Shown piece by piece: positions 21,080-32,230 of a DNA stretch of 64,000 nucleotides. A program made the position numbers and the translations under genes. The stretch's first letter is position 1; each line of letters starts with the position of its first letter. This DNA is from Pomphorhynchus laevis (taxonomy: Eukaryota > Acanthocephala > Palaeacanthocephala > Echinorhynchida > Pomphorhynchidae), in assembly GCA_012934845.2 (NCBI GenBank), contig WNNJ02000108.1, forward strand, positions 186,001 through 250,000, given 5' to 3'. Below the pieces are notes generated by a model. The model saw only the letters and a program-made list of their open reading frames with translations. It was not told the DNA's origin and made no database searches.

Positions 21080-21765
21080 ATGGTTTAATTTTTGTTAGAT
21101 ATGCGTTATAGTTATTATTGCATATATATGTCTATTTCCGAATATATAATTAATTAATTTTTCCAATGCATCTTTAATATTTGCTAAATCTAAATTTGTA
21201 TAAAGCGTACTAAAATCGTAAGTATATTTGAAAATTTATTCATATAAACAGAAAGTTGTTTTAATGTACATTTAAAAGCACTACATATGAACCTAGGTGT
21301 TATTAGATTCTTATGTAATTTTGGATTCCACTATAATATAGGTATAGTTTTATTATCTGATTTAATTTTTATACCCGTTTTATCCATTATAGAACAATGA
21401 CTTGTAATAATTGTTTCTAAATTTAAATGACTACATTCATGTTGTGTTTATATTTAAATCATTATAATTAACTTCTTTCATCAGTATATCATAATAAAGC
21501 TTTTTGCATATGAAGACAAAGTTATTACTAGCTTTATCAACAGTTGTTATTATATAGTTATCCTTTAATTTAGTAATTTCTTTATACATATCTTTATTAA
21601 TTTTACTTTTTCTTTTTAAAAGTAAAGATAAAATTTACTTTTCATTTTTTAAAATGAAAATATATAAATTTCTACTCTTTTTATAGCCTTTTTATCTATT
21701 ATAGAACTGTGAATTGTAATAGAAGTTTGAATATTTTAACTTTTAACGCTCTCGACCTTATTATT
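21080..21765 (-). pseudogene. PLE reverse transcriptase, N-terminal part (minus)
   Basis: Minus strand, several breaks: KINKDMYKEITKLKDNYIIT then TVDKASNNFVFICKKLYYDI, and after a gap a stretch matching YDFSTLYTNLDLLDIKEALVKLI of the copy at 28160-28300. The K-D-N-x-I-x-x-x-D-K-A block is the start of the PLE RT. The most N-terminal PLE sequence in this window. Confidence 0.75.
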
Positions 21766-22894
21766 TTACTGAAATAAAAATAAAAACAAGCTGATCGAAT
21801 TTGATGTAGCGTGACATAACTGTCAACTTAAGGATTGGAAAGAACAAATTTGAGCATTAAATTCTAAATATCTTCTCGCGTTACCAATTCATTAGTCAAT
21901 ATTTAATTAGATGAATTCATTAATCCGATTAATTCATTTATTATTTTGCTCTTTGGAATTCAATAAGTTAGCTTTTACATAATCGCATTCTAAAAATTTA
22001 TTTTTTATTTCATTTTCTTGTTAGAAATTAAATAAATTAAGTAATAATTCACTGCTATAAAATTCATTTGATATTTCGATTTAGTCTTTAACCATAATCG
22101 GATATGGAATTTTATAATCATCGTATATATATCTATTTAAATGTGAAGTTCTTAATATGGTCATGAAAATGGATATCATGCTGATCATGAGTTTATGGTG
22201 CATCACACGCTTTTATCCTATATTTTAAATCCTCAAAATCAGCATTAATATTCGAATTCGAAGCTATTGTTATCAAAATAAATGTTTTATTTAAATATTT
22301 TATGAATTTATACACCAACGTATTATTTTATCAATATTTGAGGTTCATCTAAATTACACATCTTTAAAATAATATATCAAATTGATTTTTATTTTCTTTT
22401 GATTACTTATAAGAAAGAAAATTACTTATTTTCTTTTGATTACTTCTAATAGTAAAATCTACAAATTATCGAACATCCATTAAAAACACAGTGCGCATAT
22501 TAAGGAAGTTTGGGTATGTCGCATTCTCCATTCAATCGAAACTGTCTTAGCTATATCTATTTATAATATATTTTTTATTGAATTTATAAAGCCATTTGTT
22601 TGAATTCGATATTCTATGAACCTAATTCTTAAGTTGGCTTCTAAATAATATATTTTTTATAATAAATATAGTTTTTATTTTAATAATAATTTTAATAATA
22701 ATTTTAATAATAATATAAAAATAATAAATTTATTTCATTTTCAATATTTAATATTAAATATTAAAATAATTATTAAATATTTAAAAAAACAATAGCGAAA
22801 TTCAATTCTTCAATCAAAAGGAATATAAGAAATACAATAGGTAAACTAAATACGTGATGTTTTCTAAAAATTTATTTCATATCTTCCTCAATAC
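21766..22894. other. AT-rich, no gene seen
   Basis: No exon or repeat family recognised; includes an imperfect repeat of attacttataagaaagaaaa/attacttattttctttt near 22390-22440 and taataataat runs near 22680. Confidence 0.5.
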
Positions 22895-25000
22895 ATGAAA
22901 CTACTTAAAGTTCCGAGCACTGAAGCAGCATTTCCGATCTGTATTGCCCAGCTTACCCGCTGGATCAGATACGAACCAACTGATCAGGACAGCTTAAGCC
23001 ATAAGTGCCCTGCCTCTACTTTGGCCCTACATATGCACGAGTGTGGCCGGCAGACTGTGGCGCCGATACGTAACGCGATGGCTATACGTAAAGTTTCGTC
23101 TGGCAATATGTCCCTACAGCCGATAATGGAAATGCTCACAGGAACGCTCCTGCGGCAGCTGATGAAACACTAGTTAGACTGGCAAGTTCCGTAGGCTCCA
23201 AAGTCTTGTTTTTCAGGTTGGCCAAGCTAGCAGCGCTTAATGCGCGGGTCCAATCTTTTTGCGCGGAATGTCGAACTATGATTGGTTTAGAAGCTGTGTC
23301 ATTACTTATTATTGTCTGATCTCCTGGTGAACTATTTCACGATGTTAGGTGCCATCGACCGCCCGAAGAGATCCACAGGTTGGCATGCTGATGAAACTCG
23401 TCGGTTCCGACTGTTAGAGGTCCATGGAAGGGCGGTGGCAACATGCATAACGTGAGTGTAAGACGCTAAGTACGCAGAAATTGCCAAGGTAGACGCACTG
23501 GAGATTCCCAGGCCGCCGTGGTTGATTGGAAGAGTGGCTTGTTCTTAGCTTGATTGAGAAAGAGAGATATTCAGTATTCTTTATAATTCTCGTTTAAGGA
23601 CAGTGTCGTATTCTGACAGGACGAGGCTATTAGCACAGGGGCTACACCTCAGTAAGAAGAGGAGTTTTTTTTAACAAAAAGTATGCGACATGTGCATTGA
23701 CGTGAGTTAGACGGCTGCACATCAATCGTAGTGTTAATACTTTGGGGCGGAGAGAGTCGTCTATGCTCTCTGAATTTCCTACAGCGTCACCGAGATGGGT
23801 GGTTTCAGATGGCGGTATAGTTTTGATCCCTGAGAGAACGTCAACAACTTTTTGAAAGGCGTTTGGCGTCTCAGAGATCAGCTAACATTTTGAATTATTG
23901 GTATACAGGCCGTACTTTGGGCCTTAAACTAATATAATTTCGGCATAGTGAATGACATCTTCTTGCCGGCTGCCGACTGCCCCATCGTCCAGATACCAGG
24001 TGTTTAAGCAAGATCTGAGATGTTTAAATACAAGATTGAGAGCGAGGCAAAATAACAACGGGGCGAGAGGGTCACCTCGTTGTACGCCTTCTTGTGAGAG
24101 TACCAGATGGTCGCCGTAGTACAAAAAACTTTTATAGGAGTAGCAGCTGTTCACGAACCGTTTAAGAGCTGGGATGTATCGGTTAACTTCGCATATGATT
24201 TTTGTACGGCTGATTTGATTGAAGCCGTTGAAAAAGTCTATTTTAAGTACGCCATAACAGGAATTCTTAGCGTCTTTTAGGAATATTCGCGTTGAGTGCA
24301 CTGTTGTTTCGCACTCGAAACGTACTCCCACTCTCACTTGATAGGGGAGAAGCATGGCAGAGGCCTCTTCTCGTGTAAGTAGAGATGCCGTCCTTGCCAC
24401 TAGACGGCGGAGCGTATTACCGATAGCGATAGGCCGGAGACCGCCGTCTTTTTTGTTGAAGCTAATGAATTTTGATCCGAAGAAAATGGGTCTGACCGCC
24501 TCGGGTACGTTACCGTTTAAGACAGCGTTGACAAATTATGTGAGCTGACCAATGAGGTAACTTTCTTTGTTTGAGTCATATAGTCCGACAAAGTCTTGTA
24601 TGTGACGATGTCGCAGTCCATCGAAGCCTCCGGCGGTGCCTTGGAGAACAATTTTATTACCGCGATTACGTATTCCTTGGACGTTCTTAACGGGGCAGGG
24701 AGGTCAGATGAGCTTTGCTCGTGAACTTCGGGTTCGCTTCGGATTTGGTGTTTTATGTGCATTTCCACGGCGTTTTCCGCAGTGAATGGAGCTAATTTCT
24801 CATCATTTGAGGATATGCTGATTGCTGTTCGTACGCCACATTTTTCCAGTTTCCTAGTTATGCGAGCGTAATCTTCTGGGTATTTGGTGATGGAATCATC
24901 CGTCGACTTGCGACTTTCGTATTTTTGCCTTGGCTGCGTTTCGGCGGGCAGCGGTGGAGAAGATGTATCAAATGACATATTCCTTTTTTATTTTTGTGGT
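22895..25000 (-). pseudogene. LINE with restriction-like-endonuclease-type RT (copy C, minus)
   Basis: Long decayed ORF on the minus strand. From 24978: a linker, then YVIAVIKLFSKAPPEASMD, VNAVLNGNVPEAVRPIFFGS, KKDGGLRPIAIGNTLRRLVA, YQVRVGVRFECETTVHSTR, VLKIDFFNGFNQISRTKI, EGVQRGDPLAPLLFCLALN and TWYLDDGAVGS (Y-L-D-D catalytic box). After a stop at 23924 it continues with LKFNLSKCELS, FQKVVDVLSGIKTIP, the Q-A-T-L-P-x-x-x-G-G-L-G-I motif, SRYVSAPQ-region IAIALRIGATVCRPHSCICR and finally YLIQRVSWAIQIGNAASVLG. The nuclease domain expected between the C-x-C zinc motif and the last block is absent. Many frame breaks. Confidence 0.8.
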
Positions 25001-25004
25001 CAAG

Positions 25005-25262
25005 CTGGATCCGTCGTCAAAGTTCGACCTTCGTTCCCAATTACTCTAACAACTATGGTCTCCGATCCTTCCTCCTCGCCGCCCCACACTCGCCTGGAAT
25101 CAACTCCCTCTCGACGTCCGCCGCGCTCTCTCCTTTATCACATTCAAACACCTCCTCCGTTCACACCTCGACACATGATTTACATTTTTGTTTTGTTGTG
25201 GTCATGTAAGCGTGCGCTGGCACGCATTTGCCACGTTAAAACAAATCTTTTTTTCGTGATGT
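25005..25262 (+). pseudogene. CR1/L2-type LINE, 3' end fragment
   Basis: 5'-truncated insertion. Reads FVPNYSNNYGLRSFLLAAPH then (next frame) LAWNQLPLDVRRALSFITFK, matching the last 55 residues of the intact ORF2 at 48710-48865, then the shared 3' UTR with stem-loop and gcatttgccac word. It interrupts the 5' side of the minus-strand LINE copy C. Confidence 0.85.
25210..25225 (+). other. CR1-type 3' UTR stem-loop (copy 2)
   Basis: GCGTGC-GCTG-GCACGC, directly followed by atttgccac. Same place and flanks as 48895-48911, with a changed but still paired stem. Confidence 0.7.
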
Positions 25263-25535
25263 GACATTCAGACACGATTTGGCAAAAGAACGGGGCGGCC
25301 CGATTCGACTTGTTTGTAAAATCCGTGTTGATTGCAGGAAGTAGTGAGGCAAGTGTGGTTGATACTGTGTTTCGTGCTCCACGGCCAATTCGTGATATGA
25401 CCGGACAGCGGGACCTAAGAACTGGTGATATCCTATCGTTAAATGTAATATTAACTGGAGATGTATCGTTGATATCAGGATGGCTGTCCGTAACTTGTAT
25501 GTTGAGGTGACGAAATCAGAGTGGTGGGGCACCTG
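25263..25535 (-). pseudogene. Possible 5' part of LINE copy C
   Basis: Open on the minus strand for 98 codons (HLTIGYHQFLG... RIGPPRSFAKSCLNV) and GC-rich like copy C, from which it is separated only by the CR1-type insertion at 25005-25262. No domain recognised. Confidence 0.4.
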
Positions 25536-26880
25536 ACCTTGTACAGCTCCGTTGTTTGCCGTGTTTATATAGCAGTCCGGAAACTGTTGAACGAAATGTG
25601 AGATGACATATAGGACAAACTCCGCTTGTTCTACGTGACGGATTCATTTTTACTTGCGACTTTGAATTGACAATTCAAAGTTTGTATAATATATTTTAGA
25701 TATATTTCTGTCGGTGAGCGGATCGATGCGACGATCTGAAATAAGCGATCTTAAATTCACAATATGAAATTTACGATCTGAAATAGACGATTGTATTTTT
25801 TATATCTCAAACTTTTTTATTTTAATAAAAAATCAATTATAAAAAATATTATTTTTAGCATTTAAAATCAAAAAATAAATTTACAAAATAAATTTATTAT
25901 TTATAACAAATTTATTTTTACAATATAAATTTGTAAATTGATAATAAATTATTATTTTTAATAATAATTTATTATTTTTAATAATTAGCTTGTAAATAAT
26001 TAGCTTTTAATTCGAAATGATATTTTTCCAAACGATGAAATTCAATAACGCTGTTCTATTTTTTATTTATCAAGTCTACTATCTTTCTTAATTTTAATAA
26101 ATTAGAAAATAAAAAATATTATTTTAATAGAATATTGGGAGAGGGCATCCGTATCGCTAGGCGTCTTTCATAAATGCCATTCTGTAAAATAAATAAATTA
26201 AATTTTTTAATCTTATGAGTCAACAGTAGTTGACTCATTTACTAACCTCACTGCAAATGAAAGTGGTAACCTCTTTTATGACATTAAAAATTGATCAAAT
26301 GTGTTTTCAAGTGATTGAATGCTCAAATCTTGGTGAAATACTACAATTAACGAATTTAATTTAAAATTTGATTCAATAAAAATACTTTATAATTTCTACA
26401 CAGAATTCATAAACCTAAATTTTGAATTAAATTTTTAGTTAATTTAAGAAGTTTTGTTAATCCTATAAGTCAACAGTAATGCATTTACTAACCTCACTGG
26501 TAACCACTTTCACCCATGGTTACAGTGGTAACCACTTTCACCCATGTTTGAATAAAAATATAATTTGTAAATATTTGCTATTTTGTACTCTATCCAAGAA
26601 GCATAACAGGAGTTTGATTATTATGGCAAACCAATGCAACGCTTCTTAAATTTATTAAAACTTATACCTAATAAGGAACAGTGATGGGCAGGTATATAAA
26701 CCTCACTGCATACATTTTGTGAAAGAGATCACTACTTATGAAATAAATATGTATTAAGTATTTTGTTTTATATTAATCTATAAATGTAAAACAAAAGATA
26801 TTTTTTAATTTTAAATATTTTGATATTTTTAAATATTTAAAAGATAATATAAAATATGTCAAGAAATACGTCAGGAGATA
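25536..26880. other. AT-rich, with short direct repeats
   Basis: No gene seen. The words cctataagtcaacagtaatg / cttatgagtcaacagtagtt (26214, 26463) and atttactaacctcactg (26238, 26483) recur, and ggtaaccactttcacccatg occurs twice at 26500-26547. Confidence 0.55.
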
Positions 26881-27060
26881 AAATAAGATCAGCTAACTGA
26901 GTCTACGTATTTTATATTATTTACAAATTAATAAATAATGCTAATAAATACTTGTTGTATAATATTTTATATAATTTATATTAAGTTAAAATGTAGAATT
27001 GAAATTTAAAATAAAAATTAATGTTTTATCAAAACGTTAAAATTTAAGATTGAAATTAAA
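26881..27060 (-). repeat. PLE terminal end (minus)
   Basis: Begins with the PLE end word, gatcagctaactgagtctac-gta, followed by ttttatattatttacaaatt, and matches 20640-20800. The rest of the element is absent. Confidence 0.65.
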
Positions 27061-27754
27061 AGGAATTTACTAATTTCATTTTGCCTAATGTCAGTTTACC
27101 TAATTGATTTGTTTAGATCCATTTCTACGAATATACTGATAATATGAACGTGTGTATTTTTATAAAAAGATAAAAAAGATATTTTTTAATTTTAAATATC
27201 TTGATATTTTCAAATATTTAAAAGATAAGATACAATATAAAATAGGTCAAGAAAGACGTTAGGAGATTAACATCTGAAATAAATCAGCAAATTCATGTTT
27301 TATTATTATATTTGAATGAATAAGCATCGACCGTATTGGTTTCCATGCTTTATTCTCCACTTGTTTAGTAAACGAGATTTTATAAACACAATTTATTCAT
27401 AATTGATACGATTAGAAAGTTAATTAAACGATTACGGTTACATTGTCTGGAATTTGCTTAGCAACTTTAAAATATGAGCAGCTTGATGTTAATCTTTATC
27501 AATATATCTGAATTATTTATCAATAATTTAGTTTTAAATGCTGTAAAACTTGGTTAATAAAACAAACTATAAGTCTAATCGTATTATGACTCTTTTCGAA
27601 ATGGTTTAAATCCAACTTACAATTAATAAAGAAAATTGCGATAAAACTTGAACACGAAACTATCCATTGAAACGAAATTGCGTTCCATTTAGATATGTAG
27701 TAAACGGAGTGCAATCAGCACAGCTAGAAAAACATATATTAATTAAAAATAACT
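27061..27754. other. AT-rich, no gene seen
   Basis: Only a repeat of agatattttttaattttaaatat...gatatttt(t/c)aaatatttaaaagata shared between 26795-26850 and 27175-27235. Confidence 0.5.
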
Positions 27755-28345
27755 AATTTTTGCATGAATGCTCATGCAAAAATATGTTTCTTGTAAATTT
27801 AAATATGTCATCTTTACGATATAAATTAATAGTAGTTTTAGTTAATGTTAATTTAATGTTCATATCTAGATATACACCTTCTTTATCATTAATATTGGTT
27901 TTGTTAAGAATAAGGCTTTCTGGATAAATGTGCTCACTAATTGAATAAAAATTATTAGAATTAAATACACATATATCATCAATGTATCGAAACATATATT
28001 TCATATATTTATATTGTTTAGATTTAGTTTTTACACAGTTATGAACAAATTCATATTCTATAAAGCTTAAAAACAAGTCAGCTATAATTGGGCTACTATT
28101 ACCACCCATTGGAACACCTTTTACTTGTCTAAATATAGATGTCCCTACTTTTAATTTTATATTTTCCGAATATAAGATTAATTAATTTTACTAACGCTTC
28201 TTTAATATCTAGTAAATCTAGATTTGTATAAAGAGTACTAAAATCGTATGTATTTATATTTTGAAAATTTACTCTTGTCTGTTCTAAAAATTCTTTTGTA
28301 GAATTAATACTGAAATAGTGTTTTATACCAATATTAATTTCGATT
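27755..28345 (-). pseudogene. PLE reverse transcriptase fragment (minus)
   Basis: Minus strand: VNFQNINTYDFSTLYTNLDL, LDIKEALVKLI, a break, then VPMGGNSSPIIADLFLSFIE, YKYMKYMFRYIDDICVFNSN, ISEHIYPESLILNKTNINDK and FKFTRNIFLHEHSC. Y-I-D-D box and G-G-N-S-S-P are intact; the frame breaks near 28115-28140. 97% or so like the plus-strand copy at 50270-50640. Ends are truncated on both sides. Confidence 0.85.
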
Positions 28346-28640
28346 ACCTTGCCATATTTTTTAGTGTCCTTTTATTGTCGCTTTTTGCCACAAAAGCGAC
28401 AAACTGTCGCTTTTTGCCACATGTTGTTTACCCCGGGCTCATCAGAAGGCTGACTACCAACTCTTCGCCTTTTGAAATTTGAGTTATCCGAGATTCGAGC
28501 TGCCGCTCTCCGTACTTGGGTGCGCTCTTGACTGCTAGGCTACGAATCCAAGATAACCAAATTTCACACAGTATATGAAACCTTCCATCATGATCTCCAG
28601 AAACTGCATTGTCCGAGATGCTCTCTGGCATGCTTATATA
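28346..28640 (-). other. Unassigned GC-richer insert with hammerhead-like word
   Basis: Includes a duplicated word gtcgctttttgccac (28377, 28407). On the minus strand, CAGCCTTCTGATGAGCCCGG followed by GGTAAAC resembles the CTGATGA-stem-GAAA order of PLE-borne hammerheads but with the loop missing and T for G in GAAA. No protein recognised. Confidence 0.35.
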
Positions 28641-28716
28641 TATTAATATGTATATATTGAGATTTATATATTGAGATTAGCATGTATATATTGAGATTTG
28701 TATTTTGTATTGCTTG

Positions 28717-28760
28717 TATTTTAGATTGACAAAGGCTTAATCGCCGAAACGTCTTAAATA
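28717..28760 (+). ncRNA. Degenerate hammerhead motif of PLE type
   Basis: TTGACAA (for CTGATGA), GGC-TTAATC-GCC stem II, intact GAAA, then ACGT and cleavage-site C. The palindromic ACGT gives only a minimal stem III, the arrangement known from Penelope-borne hammerheads that act as dimers. Three of seven bases in the first core box are changed, so it is expected to be inactive. Confidence 0.5.
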
Positions 28761-28929
28761 AATCATTAATTTTCGCAACTGCTTGTATTATTCGGGTTGA
28801 TTAATTGAATTGAACTATATATATTTTATATATTATATAAATATATAATATATATTATATATTATATAAATTTATATTTATATATTATATTTATATTTTT
28901 ATAAATATAAATTTATATTTATATAATTA

Positions 28930-29227
28930 TAAGTATTTTATCTGTATTTACTTGATTTAATTTGATTATATAGTATCTTATTCTAATACAAAGTATATTA
29001 TTTATTATTCATCCATAAACATTTTCCGCTAATGATTTTAAATTTATTCTTTATATTATTGTGTTGATTTATATATTTTACTATTTTCTGCTTGATGTTA
29101 TTTTTATAGTAACCTAGTTTAAAATTTGCATCTATTAAATTATTTAAATGATGATGAGGAAAGCCAATATCGTAAAAAATTGTTGCAATTTTTAAAATTT
29201 TATTATTTAATGTATTATTAATGTTTC
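28930..29227 (-). pseudogene. PLE C-terminal end and tail (minus), 3' part
   Basis: Minus strand from 29227: LRIATIF-like region, IGFPHHHLNNLIDANFKLGY, YKNNIKQKIVKYINQHNNI, KNKFKIISGKCLWMNNK stop, then the tttgtattagaataagatac tail. Interrupted upstream by the LINE at 29228-29982. Confidence 0.75.
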
Positions 29228-29982
29228 AACAGCACATAAAAGCATGGCTTAATTAGCTGGTTCACTACAGAAAAAAAGAAAATATAATAAAAGTATCACA
29301 AATACGGAAAAGCAGCTTTCCCCATGGCATCCTCCATCCGTAATTTCTTTTTGAATTCGTTGATATTGCTACTGCACACTGTTGACTCTCCAAGCCTATT
29401 CCACAGAGATACAACTCGCCGATCAAATTGGACAGCTCGTGATTTTCTTATCCTTTCACGTCGCAGGGTTAAACCATGGCCTCGGAGGATATTGGATGAG
29501 CGCAAATGAAGACAATCTCGAAGTGGATGATCTAAATCATTAAGAATTTGCCAGACCATACTCATATCGATGTACCGGCGGGTCCACGTGACAGTCTCAA
29601 GTCTAAGTGCTTTTAATCGATCAGGGTACGACAAAAATTTCAGTTGCGGTGCTAGCTTGGAAACTCTATGAAGTACCCTCTCTGAACTAATATGTTCTTT
29701 TGAATTTTGGGGATACACACACGGCGCAGCATATAGAAGACGGCTCAACACATGAGCAAAGATTAGCGGACGTAGGGCAAATTGATTGAGTGCAATGAAA
29801 GTGCGTCGAAGTTGACCGATTATCCCAAACGCATTTGAACAAGCATGTTCAGTATGTGTGACAGTACTCAAATCACTGTTTATCCACACTCCCAAGTCCT
29901 TATATTTGTTCACTCGTTCTATATCACTGCTTTGAAAGCTATAATTAACTAAAGATTGAGCATTTCCGCCACGAACACGATG
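29228..29982 (-). pseudogene. CR1-like LINE 3' end, nested in the PLE
   Basis: A single open frame of 205 codons (29296-29913) encodes only the C terminus of a LINE ORF2: NKYKDLGVWINSDLSTVTH, RPLIFAHVLSRLLYAAPCVY, LSYPDRLKALRLETVTWTRR, VSLWNRLGESTVCSSNINEF. The D-L-G-V/S-D-L and W-N-x-L-P-like S-S-N-x-F-K motifs are typical of CR1-group elements. RT core absent. It is not the same family as 45962-48865. PLE sequence resumes on both sides, at 29227 and 29983. Confidence 0.75.
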
Positions 29983-30085
29983 ACATATTTTATATTATAT
30001 AGTATGAATGAATGCTCATGTAAAAATATGTTTCTTATAAATTAAAATATGTCATCTTTACGATATAAATTAATAGTAGTTTCAA
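29983..30085 (-). pseudogene. PLE fragment (minus), 5' part of the interrupted copy
   Basis: Continues the PLE of 28930-29227 on the other side of the LINE: minus strand TTINLYRKDDIF, HEHSFILYNIKY. Matches 12300-12390 and 50565-50660. Confidence 0.75.
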
Positions 30086-30400
30086 ATGTCAAACGGCTGG
30101 AGTGCGAATTAATACTGACAAAAAAAGTATTGATGAGAATATTTCGAAGCCAATTAAATAATTAGTCCATTTGAGAGAATGGGAAAATATTGCCTAATAC
30201 ATATGGGTTCAAGTATTTGACTGTGTTATTTACTAGAAATGGTAGGAAGCCAAAGTAGATTGATACAATTTACGTAGTGGATCTAGTTATGTATTTATTG
30301 CGTATATTTATCACGATAAATGAGTTGGGCAACAAAACTCGAAATTAAGCGATATTCTAACTTACTATTCCCTTAACCATAATCTCTGGTTAATGATGGA
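30086..30400. other. No gene seen
   Basis: Intergenic AT-rich sequence without recognised motif. Confidence 0.45.
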
Positions 30401-30406
30401 ACACAA

Positions 30407-30440
30407 ATACAAGCATTCGATTTTTTTCGAATGCTTGTAT
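30407..30440. repeat. Perfect palindrome at the 3' side of family L copy 1
   Basis: atacaagcattcga, six T, tcgaatgcttgtat: 14-bp perfect arms, 6-nt loop. A second small hairpin (tatcgac-agaaaa-gtcgata) follows immediately. Confidence 0.9.
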
Positions 30441-30474
30441 ATCGACAGAAAAGTCGATACATTAAGTCTTCAAC

Positions 30475-32230
30475 ATATCGTAACGGCCTCAGATCCAGCA
30501 AGATATAAGCCATCCAGCAAATCCAACACGCCGCTCTTCGACTGAATCACACAGGGTCCTTTACGTTCCGAATAGCCCAATCGAGGAGGACTATACTCGG
30601 TAATCACGAGATGAGGAGCTTGAGAAAACCGAGTCTATGCTCTGGAAGACATCCTCTCGAAAAGAAGACTTATCCCGAGATAACCCAAGTACCCCAGAGG
30701 CGCACTTGGGTTTTCCCATTTAACGACATATGCTGATCTCGTTTCAGGGCCCACCTAGCTTTCTTCAGGGTACATTTAAGTATATCCAGGTCGGTTTTCA
30801 CCAACCAGTTCACCGTAACAGTGAACCCCAGGTATTTTATTCGACTTGTGAAGGTAAGGAGAGGTTGATCAGTCAATATGAAAGATAAAGCTGATAGTGC
30901 GAGTCTCTTTAATTTTTTCTTTGTCGCAGGAGCGCCATTAAAGAAGATCACCTGTGATCTCGAGGAGTTCAAAGTAGGATTGGACATGGTTAGCTGGCCT
31001 TTAAATCTTAACGAACCGGATGATGTCGAAGACTACATCTTTGCACCTGTGTCCAGAGAACAGGGATGTGGTATCATCAGCGTATATCACTAGATGTTGA
31101 TCACGTTTATATATGTTATATAATTCGATGGAGGGAGTGAAATATAAGATTAAAGAAATTAGTGAGCCTTGGGGCACACCCATAATATGGAAAAACTGAC
31201 GTGCATCAGGGTTGTATTCATAGTAGAACCGCTTTGTGTACAGCAATATCTCCACCCTGTTAACAATTCTCGCCGGTAACCCGAGGGACCTGAGAGAGAG
31301 GAGATAACGAAGTGAATGGAGATGCGGTCAAATGCAGCAGAGAAATCAAGGAAAACATCGACAGTAAGTTGATGATTGTTATTCCGACAAAACTGATACA
31401 CTTTACCAATTGCTGAATAGACCGAGTGCCCTTCGACAAACCAATGAAAACTCAGTGGGATCAAATTACGCCTGCATAAATGATCACGGATTCTACGCGC
31501 AAGTGCTTTTTTGTAGATGGAGATGAGGGAGTTCTGAATCGAAATAGGCAACAGGTCTTTAGGACATGATACCTGATTACGTTTTGGTAAAAGAATTTTA
31601 CGACTAATATTGATGCTGGCTATATCAAATAGTGAGGCTAAAAGCAATGTGACGGACACTTCTCTTCTTTGATCGGTTGTCAAAAGCTGACAGACCCGAG
31701 AAGATAGTGGAGCGACGGAATTAGAGATGCACGGTAGTGGACCCTAAGAGTTAAGGATATTTGTAACAGATAGGTCCCTGCTTCTGAAGTCACCCCAAGA
31801 CAGAATTGGTTGGGGAGATTGAGTGGCTTCGTAATTATGGAGGGATAGTTACTCTTCCAAAACTCTGTCATGATCAATGCTCCCAACCCAACCCATTGTC
31901 TTTTCCTTCCATCAGGCAAACTTCTCTTTCTTGAATATCTTCCAAAAGCAATACTGAGAAGGTTTAAGGTGAGCAAGGCTCACGCTATCGCTGCTCAGCT
32001 GGAATCTATATCTAGAGCTTCAATATTCATTCGAGAATGCCTGTCTAGTAGAAACAGAGAGATTGGGAAGGTGTAGTCAGGACTTTGAGTTTGTTGGAGT
32101 GAGATTGTAAATGCAACCTATATAGGTAGTCGAAAGCAACGCGGTAGCTTGCGATGAGAAGAAAGAATTATATTCGGTCAAACTCTCATTACCAATTCTG
32201 TGGTAGAGTTGGATAGCTGCCTGATAGAAG
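30475..32230 (-). pseudogene. Family L LINE, RT copy L1 (minus)
   Basis: Minus strand with frame breaks: EN-RT linker (KEKTMGWVGS..., LPNQFCLGVTSEA), KDLLPISIQNSLISIYKKAL, ARRIRDHLCRRNLIPLSFHW, HQLTVDVFLDFSAAFDRIS, ILLYTKRFYYEYNPDARQFF, HIMGVPQGSLISLILY, LVIYADDTTSLFSGHRCKDV (Y-A-D-D box), KKKLKRLALSALSFILTDQP, SRIKYLGFTVTVNWLVKTDL, QVRLWGTWVISG. G-V-P-Q-G-S-L and Y-A-D-D identify a non-LTR RT. I cannot place it confidently in a named clade. Its 5' end joins copy L2. Confidence 0.8.

Noticed and set aside
25263-25535. Independent host gene on the minus strand
   Set aside because: Better explained as the 5' part of the adjacent minus-strand LINE, separated from it by the CR1-type insertion.
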